A stretch of DNA of 64,000 bases from Paenibacillus pabuli NBRC 13638 (GCF_001514495.1 NZ_BCNM01000005.1:248001-312000), one strand, 5' to 3'. Counted from the first letter of the stretch, positions 51,761-60,573 are shown. Notes: generated by a model not told the origin, from the sequence alone. A program made the numbers and translations.

Positions 51761-52195
51761 TCAGGAGAACACGTTCCTTTTTTCAAACACAGACATCTGG
51801 TCATCCCCGATGATCGGACATGCATCCGGGAACATGCTTCGTTTCTCCATCTTCTCATCGATAAAATCGACGATCTGCTGCAATGACGCGATCTGTGCTT
51901 CGATCTTCTTCCGATGATTGATCAGCATTTCGCGCTCATCCGGGAAATCATCCAGGTCCGAATCCATCGACATCTGCAGATAAGGCTTCATCTCATCCAG
52001 AGACATGCCTGTTTTTTTCAAACACGTAATGAGCTTCATCGTCTGGATATCCTCCGGTCGGTATACCCGATGACGATTAGCCCTTCGTTCAGCCCGGGGC
52101 AGAAGTCCAATCTTCTCATAATAACGAATGGTGTCTTCCGATAGACCCGCCTGTTCCGCCGTTTCTTTAATGGAGAACATTACATGATCTCTCAT
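51761..52195 (-). CDS. MerR family regulator, AdhR/NmlR-like
   Basis: 144 residues. The winged helix FSIKETAEQAGLSEDTIRYYEKIGLLP opens the protein and RHRVYRPEDIQTMKLITCLKKTGMSL follows. Cys58 aligns with the single reactive Cys of AdhR/NmlR proteins (Cys52-54), which sense aldehydes, nitric oxide or other electrophiles. A second Cys (DACPIIG) lies near the C terminus. The ATG at 52195 has GGAGG nine bases upstream. Divergent SDR and oxalate-decarboxylase-like genes are probable targets, supported by MerR-type promoters on both sides. Confidence 0.88.
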   Translation of the reverse strand: MRDHVMFSIKETAEQAGLSEDTIRYYEKIGLLPRAERRANRHRVYRPEDIQTMKLITCLKKTGMSLDEMKPYLQMSMDSDLDDFPDEREMLINHRKKIEAQIASLQQIVDFIDEKMEKRSMFPDACPIIGDDQMSVFEKRNVFS

Positions 52196-52228
52196 CAGCA
52201 TAGGCCTCCTTTGCCTTCGTTTATCTCT

Positions 52229-52259
52229 ATCTTACAACCTGGAGTCAGCTCCAAGTCAA
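52229..52259 (-). promoter_or_regulatory. MerR-type promoter of the merR-like gene (19-base spacer)
   Basis: Minus strand -35 TTGACT (52254-52259), a 19-base spacer and -10 TAAGAT (52229-52234). The spacer holds TTGGAGCTGACTCCAG, an imperfect dyad matching the one at 52291. Confidence 0.75.
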
Positions 52260-52285
52260 GGTTGTTATTAATATACATCGAACGC

Positions 52286-52316
52286 TTGACTTGGAGTCGA
52301 CTCCAAATTATAGAAT
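52286..52316 (+). promoter_or_regulatory. MerR-type promoter of the SDR/cupin operon (19-base spacer)
   Basis: -35 TTGACT (52286-52291), -10 TAGAAT (52311-52316), spacer 19 bases. A perfect 16-bp palindrome, TTGGAGTCGACTCCAA at 52291-52306, sits in the spacer. Over-long spacers with a central dyad are the hallmark of promoters activated by MerR proteins. Confidence 0.85.
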
Positions 52317-52369
52317 GAGCGCATTAGACAGATGGATTCTGTCAATCCATTCACCCAGGAGGTATTTAT

Positions 52370-53239
52370 ATGAATTCGAATCATAAACTTCGTACCGCTT
52401 TAATTACAGGTTCAACTTCGGGAATTGGTCTTGAACTAACCCGCACCTTGTTAGCCGAAGGATGGCAAGTCATCGGTCTTAACCGTTCCGCTTTTCCGAA
52501 GGAAGATAACGATATACAGAACAGATTGCGCTCCGGTCAGCTCCGCTGGGTTCAGGCTAATCTTACCCAGTACGATAGTTTGAAAAAAGCGCTGAATCAG
52601 ATTAAATCTGAAACGGATGCCATCGATGTGTTATTTAATAATGCCGGAGGCAGTGGTAACGATCTTCAGTTGTCGGATCAGGGGCATGAGATGCACTTTG
52701 AATTACAGACCGTGGTGCCGTATATCATTTATATGGAACTACAGGATCTTCTCCATAAAGACACCCTCAAAACGGTTATTAACACGTCCACGAGCGCGTT
52801 TAATATGGTCAAACAGTTTAACCTGGACATTTTGGAACATCCGGCCAAGTTCAAAAAGCTGTTCGGTCCTTATGCCACTTCGAAGCTCGCGCTCTCCTTA
52901 TGGACACACGAAGTGGCTTCTGGCCCCCGAGCTGAAGGAATTCGGTTGCTAAGTGTGGACCCCGGGGGCAATAACACACTTCGGGGCAATAAACAATCTG
53001 GACTGCCTTTTTATATTAAGCCAGTCATGAGAATGTTCTTCCCGCATCCAAGTCACGGGGCTTCGCTGCTTTACAATGCTGCTTTTTCTCAACCCAAACT
53101 TCAATCCGGTACATTCCTGATTAAAAATAAGGCCACCAAACTTCGTTTTACAGAGCAAGGACCCGCAATTCTGCGCAGAGTACATGAAATCTATGAACAG
53201 CAGTTTCTGCGCCTTGACGCCAAGGTCGCCCCTCTGTGA
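52370..53239 (+). CDS. Short-chain dehydrogenase/reductase
   Basis: A 289-residue SDR: TGSTSGIGLELTRTLL near the start, FNNAGGSGNDLQL, and INTSTSAFNMVKQF with the catalytic Ser; the expected YxxxK reads YATSK in FGPYATSKLALSLW. It belongs to the light-dependent protochlorophyllide-reductase-like/retinol-dehydrogenase-like group. GGAGGTATTTAT precedes the ATG. Promoter evidence places it under the divergent MerR-like regulator; a carbonyl reductase role is inferred. Confidence 0.9.
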   Translation: MNSNHKLRTALITGSTSGIGLELTRTLLAEGWQVIGLNRSAFPKEDNDIQNRLRSGQLRWVQANLTQYDSLKKALNQIKSETDAIDVLFNNAGGSGNDLQLSDQGHEMHFELQTVVPYIIYMELQDLLHKDTLKTVINTSTSAFNMVKQFNLDILEHPAKFKKLFGPYATSKLALSLWTHEVASGPRAEGIRLLSVDPGGNNTLRGNKQSGLPFYIKPVMRMFFPHPSHGASLLYNAAFSQPKLQSGTFLIKNKATKLRFTEQGPAILRRVHEIYEQQFLRLDAKVAPL

Positions 53240-53349
53240 AGGATCATGTATGTCTTTCCTGTCTCTCATAATAGCCAGGCTCTGCTTCATAATCTCTTCT
53301 ATACCGAATTGCGTCATAGGATGAAGTGATGAATTGGAGGAGTCTGCAT

Positions 53350-54513
53350 ATGAAAAATAGCAGCAATACTAACGGCAAGCCTTTAATTATCCCCCAACCC
53401 ATTCGAAAGGACGGTGCTGGTGGACCCGATCTGGGGCCCCGTGATGTGATGAGAGACCTACAAAACCCGGATATGCTGGTACCACCGGTAACTGACAACG
53501 GGTTATTACCCAACCTGAGAATGTCTTTTTCCGATACACATATGCAGTTGAATCATGGTGGCTGGTCCCGCGAAATTACGGTACGAGATCTGCCCATCGC
53601 CACAACGCTTGCTGGTGTGAACATGAGTCTTACACCAGGAGGCGTACGTGAGCTGCACTGGCACCAGCAATCCGAATGGGCTTATATGATCTGGGGAACG
53701 GCACGGATTACGTCCGTCGATCCGAGTGGTCGCAATTTTATTGCAGATGTGGGACCAGGAGATCTGTGGTTTTTCCCCAAAGGTCTGCCCCATTCCATTC
53801 AAGGACTGGATGATGGGTGTGAGTTCTTGCTTGTATTTGATGACGGGTCGTTCTCCGATCTGAATACACTATCCATCTCCGATTGGTTCGCCCATACACC
53901 CAAAGAAGTATTGTCTGTCAATTTCGGCCTACCCGAATCGGCATTCCAATCCATACCTACGGAACAGGTTTATATTTTTCAGGATCAAGTTCCAGATTCC
54001 CTCGCAAGCCAGGAAGTACAGTCCCCTTACGGGACCGTTCCGCTCTCCTTCAAACATCGACTGTTAGCCCAAAAACCGATTATTACACCAGGAGGAAGTG
54101 TACGCATTGTGGACTCGACGAACTTCCCGATTTCTACAACGGTTGCCGCAGCCCTCGTGGAAATCAAACCTGGAGGCATGCGTGAGCTGCACTGGCATCC
54201 CAATGCGGATGAGTGGCAATATTATTTGACTGGGCAAGGACGAATGACGGTTTTTGGAGGGAACGGCATTGCGCGCACTTTCGACTATCGGGCGGGAGAT
54301 GTTGGATACGTGCCTATAGCCATGGGGCATTACATCGAGAATACAGGCACAGACACCTTATGGTTTTTGGAAATGTTCAGAAGTGACCGCTTTGAAGATA
54401 TTTCTCTAAATCAATGGATGGCCTTAACCCCGGAAGAACTGGTGCGTGACAACCTGAACGCTTCTCCGGAACTGCTTCATGCCCTGCGTAAAGAGAAATG
54501 GCCTGTCGTTTAA
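53350..54513 (+). CDS. Bicupin oxalate decarboxylase family protein with variant lid
   Basis: 387 residues, two cupin domains as in OxdC. Mn ligands of site 1 are H103, H105, E109 and H148 with Arg100; site 2 has H281, H283, E288 and H327 with Arg278 and Glu330. In OxdC a flexible lid SENST (161-165) supplies catalytic Glu162; here the same place (169-173) reads SDLNT. That lid sets decarboxylase versus oxidase activity, so activity may differ. It is cytosolic (no signal). The ATG at 53350 follows GGAGGAG. Same strand as, and about 110 bases after, the MerR-controlled SDR gene. Confidence 0.88.
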   Translation: MKNSSNTNGKPLIIPQPIRKDGAGGPDLGPRDVMRDLQNPDMLVPPVTDNGLLPNLRMSFSDTHMQLNHGGWSREITVRDLPIATTLAGVNMSLTPGGVRELHWHQQSEWAYMIWGTARITSVDPSGRNFIADVGPGDLWFFPKGLPHSIQGLDDGCEFLLVFDDGSFSDLNTLSISDWFAHTPKEVLSVNFGLPESAFQSIPTEQVYIFQDQVPDSLASQEVQSPYGTVPLSFKHRLLAQKPIITPGGSVRIVDSTNFPISTTVAAALVEIKPGGMRELHWHPNADEWQYYLTGQGRMTVFGGNGIARTFDYRAGDVGYVPIAMGHYIENTGTDTLWFLEMFRSDRFEDISLNQWMALTPEELVRDNLNASPELLHALRKEKWPVV

Positions 54514-55315
54514 TTGTATGCACCTCGGTGCTGCCTTTTAACATCTCCTGCGGAGAGTGCTTTTATTGCAATCACGACATGGAAAGCCAGTGCGATAACT
54601 CGAACCGCAATCCGGAGATTCATACTGGCGGTTATTTCGGCTTCACAGAACGTTATGGCAATTATCCGGGTGGTCAGGCCGAATTTTTACGTGTTCCCTA
54701 TGGGAATTTTATGCCATTTGTTATCCCTGAATCGTATGAGCTGGAGGATGAAGCCCTGTTGTTCCTGTCCGATGTTCTGCCTACCGCATACTGGAGTGTT
54801 GAAAATGCCGGGGTGAAGCCAGGAGATACCGTAACTGTCGAATGAATGATTCCGAAGTATTTAATTTTGAGGAGTATGACGATATGGGTGAACATATTCG
54901 CGAAATAACCCAAGGTGGCGCCGATGTTGTGATCGATTGTGTAGGTATGGACGGCAAAAAATCCACACTGGAAGAAATCGGACAGAAGCTGAAAATTCAT
55001 GGCGGCAGATTGAGTGCAATCGAAATCGGTATCAAGGCTGTGCGCAAATTCGGAACGATGCAGCTGACGGGTGTATATGGTTCGTCCTATAATATGTTCC
55101 CCCTGGGGAATTTGTTTGAACGAAACATTAATCTAAGAATGGGACAAGCCCCTGTCATTCACTATATGCCTGAACTTTTCCGCAAGATCACAGCAGGCGA
55201 ATTCGATCCTACAGAAATTATCTCCCACCGCATGGCGCTGGAGAACGCCAAGGAAGCTTACCGGATTTTTCACGAACACGAAGACGAATGTACCAAAGTT
55301 ATACTGAAACCTTAA
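54514..55315 (+). pseudogene. Decayed zinc-dependent alcohol dehydrogenase (two fragments)
   Basis: The first reading (to 54843) carries PFNISCGECFYCNHDMESQCDNSN, the structural-zinc loop, and continues to VKPGDTVTV where the NAD-binding LGCGPVG segment should begin. It then hits a stop. A second frame (from 54842) resumes the same protein at SEVFNFEEYDDMGEHIREITQGGADVVIDCVG and runs to the natural end. About 40 codons with the dinucleotide fold are lost, with a frame change, and the N-terminal 80-odd residues with the catalytic zinc Cys are missing, replaced by sequence abutting the decarboxylase stop. It cannot encode an active enzyme. Confidence 0.85.
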
Positions 55316-55321
55316 ATTCAA

Positions 55322-55361
55322 AAAGAGGCAGGTTTACTTCTCAGGAGTAAATCTGCCCTTT
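55322..55361 (-). terminator. Intrinsic terminator after the methyltransferase
   Basis: Minus strand GGCAGATTTACT pairs with AGTAAACCTGCC, followed by TCTTTTT. Confidence 0.75.
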
Positions 55362-55375
55362 GAATTGGATCAGCC

Positions 55376-56158
55376 TTATCTGGATTTCGCTGCCTGAATT
55401 AATATACTCTCTCCCTCAAAACGAAGAAGTCTGCCATGCTCGCTCGTTTCCAGTTTAAAGTATGTTTTGATCTCATCTGATTCGCTTAACATGCTTGCCT
55501 CCAGTGCTCTCTTCTCTTCCTCTGACATCCCTGCCCGCTCGCACCATTCCTCGAACAAGAATGGTTTCTCGAAGGAAATCATCGCTTCGATTCGGAATCC
55601 TGCCAGCTCAATGATTCGGACCCATTCCGTTTTGCGCAATGCGCGGACATGGCTTGCATCACGGCGCTTCTCTATTTCGTTGTAAAATCGGTCATTCTCA
55701 TCACGTTCAGGTGCCACGTTGTCAATCAACAGCAATCTGCCTCCCTCCTTCGTTACTCGCAGCGCTTCGGATATAAAAGAGGGTACATCCGGAAAATGAT
55801 GCGCGGCAATTCGGCAGGTGACAAGATCAAAAGAGCCGTCAGTAAAGGGTAGATGCTCTGCATCGCCCGCCACAAAGTCTACATTCTGGTGCCCATTCCC
55901 CCGAATAAAACGTTCCGCCACCTGCAGCATGGCCTCCGTTAAGTCCAATGCCGTTACCTGCTTCACCAGCGGAGCCAGAGCATTGGCTACATGTCCTCCT
56001 CCAGTGGCAATATCCAGTACAGCCATATCCGGACTTGCTTGAGACGAAGCAACAAGCAAAGCCAGGTCTTCACCTTTGGCATGACGGGCACTTGTTACAT
56101 ATTTTTGTGCATTTTTGGCAAACTGTTTCTGCACCCCATCCTTAATCACATCAGACAT
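55376..56158 (-). CDS. Class I SAM-dependent methyltransferase (UbiE/YcgJ type)
   Basis: A 260-residue soluble enzyme. Motif I is VLDIATGGGHVANAL, with AGDAEHLPFTDGSFDLVTCRIAAHHFPDV and ALRVTKEGGRLLLID as motifs II-III. The C-terminal part (FLFEEWCERAGMSEEEKRAL) is a substrate-binding helical extension. Methylation target unknown; relatives act on small metabolites. GAGGATTTAGA precedes the ATG. It is alone on its transcript. Confidence 0.88.
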   Translation of the reverse strand: MSDVIKDGVQKQFAKNAQKYVTSARHAKGEDLALLVASSQASPDMAVLDIATGGGHVANALAPLVKQVTALDLTEAMLQVAERFIRGNGHQNVDFVAGDAEHLPFTDGSFDLVTCRIAAHHFPDVPSFISEALRVTKEGGRLLLIDNVAPERDENDRFYNEIEKRRDASHVRALRKTEWVRIIELAGFRIEAMISFEKPFLFEEWCERAGMSEEEKRALEASMLSESDEIKTYFKLETSEHGRLLRFEGESILIQAAKSR

Positions 56159-56180
56159 TCTAAATCCTCCTCATTATGAA

Positions 56181-56210
56181 GTTTAGGTTTAGGTTCAGGC
56201 TTAGGTTCAG
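56181..56210. repeat. Hexanucleotide tandem repeat, five copies
   Basis: GTTTAG, GTTTAG, GTTCAG, GCTTAG, GTTCAG head to tail, just upstream of the methyltransferase start, with copies differing by single transitions. Confidence 0.75.
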
Positions 56211-56285
56211 TTTCATCAGACGGAACATCGTTTCATTAATTATTATGATATTTATCTTACCACAGATCTGTATAAACCAAAATAA

Positions 56286-56323
56286 AAAGGCATCTTCTCA
56301 GTGAATTTCACTCAGAAGATGCC
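56286..56323. terminator. Terminator of the fru operon
   Basis: GGCATCTTCT and AGAAGATGCC with inner CAGTGA/TTCACT pairs; A and T runs flank both sides. Confidence 0.85.
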
Positions 56324-56395
56324 CTGTTTAATTAGATAAAAAATGTGCGTTCGTTTGTTTTGACCTTATTCGCTCAAGGACCAAACACTTATCAT

Positions 56396-58390
56396 TTATT
56401 TCACGAGGGTAGGTGATTTTTTCCACAGCCCCAGAATTAAACCCGAGATTACCGAACCGATTGCTACAGCAAGCAGGAAAAGTAATGCGTGATTAGCCAG
56501 TGCTGCAACGAAAATTCCACCGTGCGGCGCCGGTACATTAATGCTCCACAATTGAGTCAGTCCACCAGCCACAGCCGATCCCAGAATACAGGATGTCAGT
56601 ACACGCAGCGGGTCAGCTGCTGCGAATGGAATGGCACCTTCGGTGATAAAGGAAAACCCGAGCACGTAATTCGTCAAACCTGATTTACGTTCTTGCTCCG
56701 TAAACTTGGATTTGAAGAACGTTGTAGCCAGTGCAATGGCTAGTGGAGGTACCATACCGCCTGCCATAACCGCTGCCATCCAGGCACCATCGGTATTACC
56801 GCTGGATGTGAATACCCCAATCGCAAATGTATAGGCCGCTTTGTTGAACGGTCCACCCATATCGATGGACATCATACCGCCAAGCAGGATGCCGAGCAAT
56901 ACGGCATTTCCAGTACCCAGGTTTCCAAGTGCATCCACAAGCCATGTGTTCAGGGAACCGAAGATTGGATCGAAGACATAGAAACTTATAGCACCAACGA
57001 TAAGCAATCCGAATACAGGATACAGCAGGATCGGTTTCAAACCATCAATGGCTTTAGGCAATCCTTTAAACAATTTGCGCAGACCGATAACAACATAACC
57101 TGCCAGGAAACCAGCAGCCAGACCACCAAGGAAACCAGCGTTTGAATTTACGGCCATCAATCCACCCACCATACCCGGCATCAGTGCTGGACGATCACCA
57201 ATACTCATTGCGATAAATCCGGCTAGGACAGGAATCAGGAAGTGGAACGCACCGGTTCCGCCACCAATGGTCTGCAACAATTGAACGAGCGGATTATCAG
57301 GGCTTGCCAGCTGCTCAAACAAGAAGGAGATCGCGAGCAAAATACCGCCGCCCACAACAAATGGAAGCATGTGAGAGATCCCGTTCATCAAATCTTTATA
57401 AATTTTGCTGCCGATGTTCATTTTGCCTTGGCTTTCCCCTTCGACCTTGTCACCGCTGCCACCCTCGCTGCGATAGATGGGAGCATCCCCGTTAACCGCT
57501 TTGCGGATCAACTCTTCGGATTTGCGGATACCGTCGCTGACTGGTCTTTGCAGAACCGGTTTGCCGTCAAAACGGGCCATTTCCACATTTTTATCTGCGG
57601 CAATAATAACTCCCTTGGCCCGAGCAATTTCAGCAGCAGTCAGAACGTTTTGCGCTCCCTCAGAACCGTTGGTCTCCACTCGAATATTGATACCCATTTC
57701 CTGCGCTTTCTTTTTGAGAGCGTCTTCAGCCATAAACGTATGAGCTATCCCTGTTGGACAAGCCGTAACCGCAACGACAAAATCTTCGGATGCTGCATTG
57801 CCAACAATAACACCAGGTGTATGCAGGTTCTGACCATCTGTTTTGCCAGAAGCCGATGCTGGATGGTTTCCCTGAGTAGCACTTGCTGCCTTCTCCGCTT
57901 CCGCTTTCTCTTGGGCTGCTTTCTTTTCTGCTTCCTCTGCCTGTTTGGCATCAAATAATGCAGCCACTTCTGCCGGCGTATCCGTACTCATCAGCTGAGA
58001 TATGAAATCGCTATCAATCAACAGCCTGGAAAGAGCCGCAAGCGTGCGCAGATGTGTATTAGCCGCCCCTTCAGGTGCTGCAATCATAAAGAATATATGA
58101 GCAGGCTCATCATCAAGCGCTTCAAAATCAAGTCCTTTTTTACTCTTGGCAAATACCACTGTAGGTTCATTCACGGCTGTGGTCTTCGCATGGGGCATCG
58201 CAATGCCTCCACCAATTCCTGTGCTGGATTCAGCTTCGCGTTTGTAGATCATTTCCTTAAACAGCACCGGATCATTAATCCGTCCGCTTCTGTTTAGACT
58301 TGCAATGAGTTCATCGATAGCCTCTTCTTTCGTTGTGGCCTGCAGGTCCATGATCATCGTATCCTGGATCATCAGATCTGTTATTCTCAT
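56396..58390 (-). CDS. fruA: PTS fructose transporter subunit IIABC
   Basis: A 664-residue transporter. IIA (about 1-150) has the phosphorylated His in GGGIAMPHAKT. A Lys/Ala/Glu-rich linker (150-180) leads to IIB (about 205-310) with the phospho-Cys in VAVTACPTGIAHTFMAEDAL. IIC (about 320-664) is polytopic, ending with a long hydrophobic set of helices. Phosphate passes from HPr to IIA, IIB and incoming fructose, giving fructose-1-phosphate, the substrate of the upstream FruK. It is the last gene of fruR-fruK-fruA with a 136-base gap containing an 8-bp hairpin (58416-58437). Confidence 0.95.
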   Translation of the reverse strand: MRITDLMIQDTMIMDLQATTKEEAIDELIASLNRSGRINDPVLFKEMIYKREAESSTGIGGGIAMPHAKTTAVNEPTVVFAKSKKGLDFEALDDEPAHIFFMIAAPEGAANTHLRTLAALSRLLIDSDFISQLMSTDTPAEVAALFDAKQAEEAEKKAAQEKAEAEKAASATQGNHPASASGKTDGQNLHTPGVIVGNAASEDFVVAVTACPTGIAHTFMAEDALKKKAQEMGINIRVETNGSEGAQNVLTAAEIARAKGVIIAADKNVEMARFDGKPVLQRPVSDGIRKSEELIRKAVNGDAPIYRSEGGSGDKVEGESQGKMNIGSKIYKDLMNGISHMLPFVVGGGILLAISFLFEQLASPDNPLVQLLQTIGGGTGAFHFLIPVLAGFIAMSIGDRPALMPGMVGGLMAVNSNAGFLGGLAAGFLAGYVVIGLRKLFKGLPKAIDGLKPILLYPVFGLLIVGAISFYVFDPIFGSLNTWLVDALGNLGTGNAVLLGILLGGMMSIDMGGPFNKAAYTFAIGVFTSSGNTDGAWMAAVMAGGMVPPLAIALATTFFKSKFTEQERKSGLTNYVLGFSFITEGAIPFAAADPLRVLTSCILGSAVAGGLTQLWSINVPAPHGGIFVAALANHALLFLLAVAIGSVISGLILGLWKKSPTLVK

Positions 58391-58526
58391 GTTGATACAC
58401 TCCCTTAAGTTCAGTCGGTCTGCATTTACGCAGACCGTTTATCATGACATTACTTACGACCGTTCATATATTCGAATCTACCATTTCCTTTTCAAAGAGT
58501 GATCCATGCTATTGATCTAGTAAGGA

Positions 58527-59438
58527 CTACATTTTTGTTATGGAGACTTGGGCATGCAGTTCTTCAATACGTTCCTTTGTTGCCAGATCATCCGAAAAAG
58601 CTGTCGCACTCCCTGAAGCAACTCCAGTGCGAAATGCTTCAAGCAAATCTTCGTTCATTACAAATGTTCCAACAAATCCACCGATCATGGAGTCTCCTGC
58701 ACCAACCGAGTTTTTTACGACGCCTTTTGGTACGTTCGCGTGGTAAACATCCGTTTGGGTAATAAACAGCGCACCTTCTCCTGCCATGGAAATCAGCACA
58801 TGCTTGGCTCCTGCTTCCAAAAGTTTGCGACCGTACTTCACCAGTTCTTCCTCTGTCTCGATGTTTACTCCGAACAGCTCTGCCAGTTCATGATGGTTCG
58901 GCTTCACCAGCAGCGGTTCATATACCAGAGCATCCATTAATGCAGGTCCTGTCGTATCGATTACAAATTCCGCACCCGTGCGCTTGCACACGTTAATGAG
59001 ACGATCGTAGAAATCTGCTCCAAGTGAAGGCGGTATGCTTCCGGAAAGAATAACGATATCTCCTTTTTGTAATGAAGTCAGCTTGTTCAGCAAGAGTTCA
59101 GCTTCCTCTGGACGAATGGATGGGCCCAGCCCGTTAATCTCCGTCTCGTCTCCATGCTTCAGCTTGATGTTAATGCGGGTATCATCAGCAATGGTAATAA
59201 AGTCCGTCTGGATCTGATCTTCCTGCAACTTGTCATTAATGAAACGGCCCGTGAACCCTCCGAGGAACCCAAGTGCAGTGTTATCTGCTCCCAACTGATT
59301 AAGCACTCTTGATACGTTAATTCCTTTTCCCCCGGGAAGTTTCAGGTCCCGGTTCATGCGATTCAATTCACCTAGCTTCAGATCATCCACTTCCACGATG
59401 TAATCGATGGAAGGATTAAGTGTTACGGTATATATCAT
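58527..59438 (-). CDS. fruK: 1-Phosphofructokinase
   Basis: A 303-residue PfkB-family kinase converting fructose-1-phosphate and ATP to fructose-1,6-bisphosphate. PfkB signatures are LPGGKGINVSRVLNQLG near residue 35 and NSVGAGDSMIGGF near the end, with the catalytic Asp in GAGD. The start ATG at 59438 lies two bases after the fruR stop, with GAGGGATAG as binding site, so translation is coupled. Middle gene of the operon. Confidence 0.96.
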   Translation of the reverse strand: MIYTVTLNPSIDYIVEVDDLKLGELNRMNRDLKLPGGKGINVSRVLNQLGADNTALGFLGGFTGRFINDKLQEDQIQTDFITIADDTRINIKLKHGDETEINGLGPSIRPEEAELLLNKLTSLQKGDIVILSGSIPPSLGADFYDRLINVCKRTGAEFVIDTTGPALMDALVYEPLLVKPNHHELAELFGVNIETEEELVKYGRKLLEAGAKHVLISMAGEGALFITQTDVYHANVPKGVVKNSVGAGDSMIGGFVGTFVMNEDLLEAFRTGVASGSATAFSDDLATKERIEELHAQVSITKM

Positions 59439-59440
59439 GG

Positions 59441-60187
59441 CTATCCCTCAATTATTTTAGTTTTCTGGGCGATTACAGAACGCCAATGTTCCGGCATATG
59501 TTCGGTGATCAAGTCTGCCTCCTCCAGGTCAAACAGTTTGGCAAAAGTTATTTCCCCAATCTTGCTGGAATCAGCCAGTACATAAGATCTCCCGGACAAC
59601 TGATGGGCACGTCTTTTAATCAAGGCTTCCTCTGGATCGGGAGTTGTATACCCCATTTCGGCATCCACCCCATTGGTTCCGATAAAACATTTGTCAAAAC
59701 GGAAATTATCCATGTTCTGTAATGCAATACTGCCAATCACTGCTTTGGTGTGAATTTTCATCATTCCGCCAAGCAAATAACTGCGAATTCGTTTGCTCAC
59801 CAGTGCCTCGACATGTGAAAGACCATTGGTCACAACTGTAACGTCCCTTGCTTCAATATAAGGGATCATTGCTAATGTTGTTGTCCCCGCATCCAGATAG
59901 ATACATTCACCATTGTTAATCTCCTGTGCTGCTAAACGAGCAATGGTTGTTTTTTGTTGAATGTTTTTGAACGTTTTTTCTTCCATACCTGGTTCCGGTG
60001 TTTTTTCATTCACCAGAGAAGCTCCACCATGTATACGCTTTAACATCTGTCGACTTTCCAGGTCAATCAAATCACGTCTTATCGTTGATTCAGAGGCTCC
60101 AATTACATCGACGAGCTCTTGCAGTTTCACTATCCCTCTTTGTTGTAAGCGCTCTATAATTGCAGCATATCGTTCTTCAGTTAGCAT
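59441..60187 (-). CDS. fruR: DeoR family repressor of the fructose operon
   Basis: 249 residues: a DeoR HTH (AAIIERLQQRGIVKLQELVDVIGASESTIRRDLIDLE, about 8-45) and a sugar-isomerase-like sensor domain with LDAGTTTLAMIPYIE and TVVTNGLSHVEAL. It senses fructose-1-phosphate and releases the operon. I chose ATG at 60187 because GGAGGA lies seven bases upstream; the ATG two codons before sits on it. First gene of fruR-fruK-fruA. Confidence 0.93.
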   Translation of the reverse strand: MLTEERYAAIIERLQQRGIVKLQELVDVIGASESTIRRDLIDLESRQMLKRIHGGASLVNEKTPEPGMEEKTFKNIQQKTTIARLAAQEINNGECIYLDAGTTTLAMIPYIEARDVTVVTNGLSHVEALVSKRIRSYLLGGMMKIHTKAVIGSIALQNMDNFRFDKCFIGTNGVDAEMGYTTPDPEEALIKRRAHQLSGRSYVLADSSKIGEITFAKLFDLEEADLITEHMPEHWRSVIAQKTKIIEG

Positions 60188-60209
60188 ATTCATTCCTCCA
60201 ACTGCTTCT

Positions 60210-60258
60210 ATAGTACCACATAATCCACAAAAAACAATCATTTTCGTTCAAAATAATT
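60210..60258 (-). promoter_or_regulatory. fru operon promoter and inverted-repeat operator
   Basis: Minus strand -35 TTGTTT (60232-60237), -10 TACTAT (60210-60215), 16-base spacer. AATCATTTT-N5-AAAATAATT (60236-60258), eight of nine positions symmetric, abuts the -35 and is a candidate FruR operator. Confidence 0.5.
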
Positions 60259-60303
60259 TACAAACCTCCAAAAACGGTCAACAACCGACTTTTTAATCCT
60301 TCA

Positions 60304-60504
60304 CTATCCTATCCTATGCATCCAAATCAGTTCAAGCTGAACGGTAGAGCCCCCTGCTTCATCTCCAAAGAGAAGGGCCTTATGATCCAGCAAAAACAAA
60401 TTGTTTTCATCCCAGGAGCACCCGGCCCAAGGACGATTCTTTTGTTGAAAAAAAAGAAGCAGACCTTCCCTCGTTAACCATTCAGTTAATGAAAAAAACT
60501 GCAA
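60304..60504 (-). CDS. Possible small protein of unknown function
   Basis: A 66-residue frame with a TTG start (AGGGCA upstream is a weak ribosome binding site) and a balanced composition: FSLTEWLTREGLLLFFQQKN, then GCSWDENNLFLLDHKALLFGDEAGGSTVQLELIW. It reads like protein rather than a random frame, but no family is recognised and there is no strong start. It may be a decayed fragment. The rest of 60188-60573 carries only the fru promoter. Confidence 0.35.
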   Translation of the reverse strand: MQFFSLTEWLTREGLLLFFQQKNRPWAGCSWDENNLFLLDHKALLFGDEAGGSTVQLELIWMHRIG

Positions 60505-60573
60505 CGTGCCCTATTGGCGTTCCATTGCAGAATGTATATTCGTTAGCTATTTGGCATCCATTCATACGTTCAA

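Noticed and set aside
57242..57958. Plus-strand frame of 238 codons opposite fruA
   Set aside because: Antisense to an unmistakable PTS gene; the predicted protein has no known features.
60143..60156. TTGTAAGCGCTCTA inside fruR as a possible CcpA (cre) site
   Set aside because: Two mismatches to the cre consensus and located inside coding sequence; not enough to report as a site.
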